This document shows positions 63,869 to 64,000 of a stretch of DNA of 64,000 bases, one piece after another. A program made the translations under genes and the position numbers. The DNA lies in NCBI RefSeq assembly GCF_900176205.1, contig NZ_LT859959.1:5043001-5107000 (forward strand). The letters run 5' to 3'. Below the pieces are notes generated by a model that ran no database searches, was not told the DNA's origin, and was given only the letters and a program-made list of their open reading frames with translations. Every line of letters starts with the position of its first letter. Position 1 is the stretch's first letter. The DNA comes from Bradyrhizobium sp. ORS 285 (GTDB lineage Bacteria > Pseudomonadota > Alphaproteobacteria > Rhizobiales > Xanthobacteraceae).

Positions 63869-64000
63869 CCGTCACGTCTCCTTACAGAAAGTCAGATACT
63901 AACCTATGGGCTCCCCGCCCGCTTTGCATTTCATCTGGGGAGTCCGTTGTATTTTTGCAACGGGTTCCGGTGCGATCCCGTTAGCTTTGCTGCCAGGGTT
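63869..64000. other. Leader region of the DnaJ-class gene
   Basis: This is the upstream region of the co-chaperone gene, containing AAGGAG just before its start. It runs off the window; no other feature seen. Confidence 0.4.

Overview
The window is high-GC DNA with dense GTG/ATG-initiated genes, DUF1194, DUF1259 and TlyA-type alphaproteobacterial families, EcfG-type general-stress promoters, a BJP-1-like class B3 beta-lactamase and many short palindromic intergenic repeats. Together these point to a Bradyrhizobium (Nitrobacteraceae) chromosome. This assignment is by family recognition, not by a database search.

Layout. (1) 1-7.4 kb, iron acquisition: a minus-strand operon mbtH > type II thioesterase > SyrP-like TauD hydroxylase > fatty acyl-AMP ligase (cut by the window edge), preceded by a TonB-dependent siderophore receptor and a PepSY/two-TM pair. 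The set matches the start of a lipopeptide siderophore NRPS cluster that should use beta-hydroxyaspartate. (2) 8-11 kb, small hypothetical genes and a duplicated DUF1259 protein. (3) 12-18.2 kb, a signalling block: a CheB-CheR-PAS-HWE kinase overlapping a Crp/Fnr regulator, a stand-alone CheB-type protein, and a divergent single-domain FAT-GUY-like receiver with an exact EcfG promoter. (4) 18.3-29.8 kb: a secreted protein, a second Mfd-like translocase, a decayed aminotransferase remnant, a jacalin-like protein and a 1993-residue SpvB/FG-GAP/RHS protein with a variable 245-residue tail, next to tRNA-Gln. (5) 30-38.3 kb: an acyl-CoA dehydrogenase, an HdeA-like and other small exported proteins, and a glycine-rich autotransporter. 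(6) 38.6-47.5 kb: a manganese catalase/DUF892 fusion behind a second exact EcfG promoter, metabolic enzymes, a B3 metallo-beta-lactamase, a 5'-nucleotidase, an HDAC-like deacetylase and xseB. (7) 48.6-64 kb, mostly core genes: dxs, tlyA, an RNA methyltransferase, RlpA, DUF1194, clpS, adenylate cyclase, aroC, a histidine phosphatase, fabI, an ECF sigma/anti-sigma pair and a DnaJ-class co-chaperone. A divergent pair, a four-TM protein and a nucleoside 2-deoxyribosyltransferase, lies just after dxs.

Functional links. Iron capture joins synthesis, uptake and probably inner-membrane reduction. The two EcfG sites connect the receiver and the catalase fusion to the PhyR-NepR-EcfG stress response, and the neighbouring HWE kinase may feed the same pathway. 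The most distinctive uncharacterised items are the RHS/jacalin locus, the predicted siderophore cluster, the stress-signalling block, and the large interspersed repeat present at about 11.5-11.9 kb and, inverted, at 32.2-32.6 kb.
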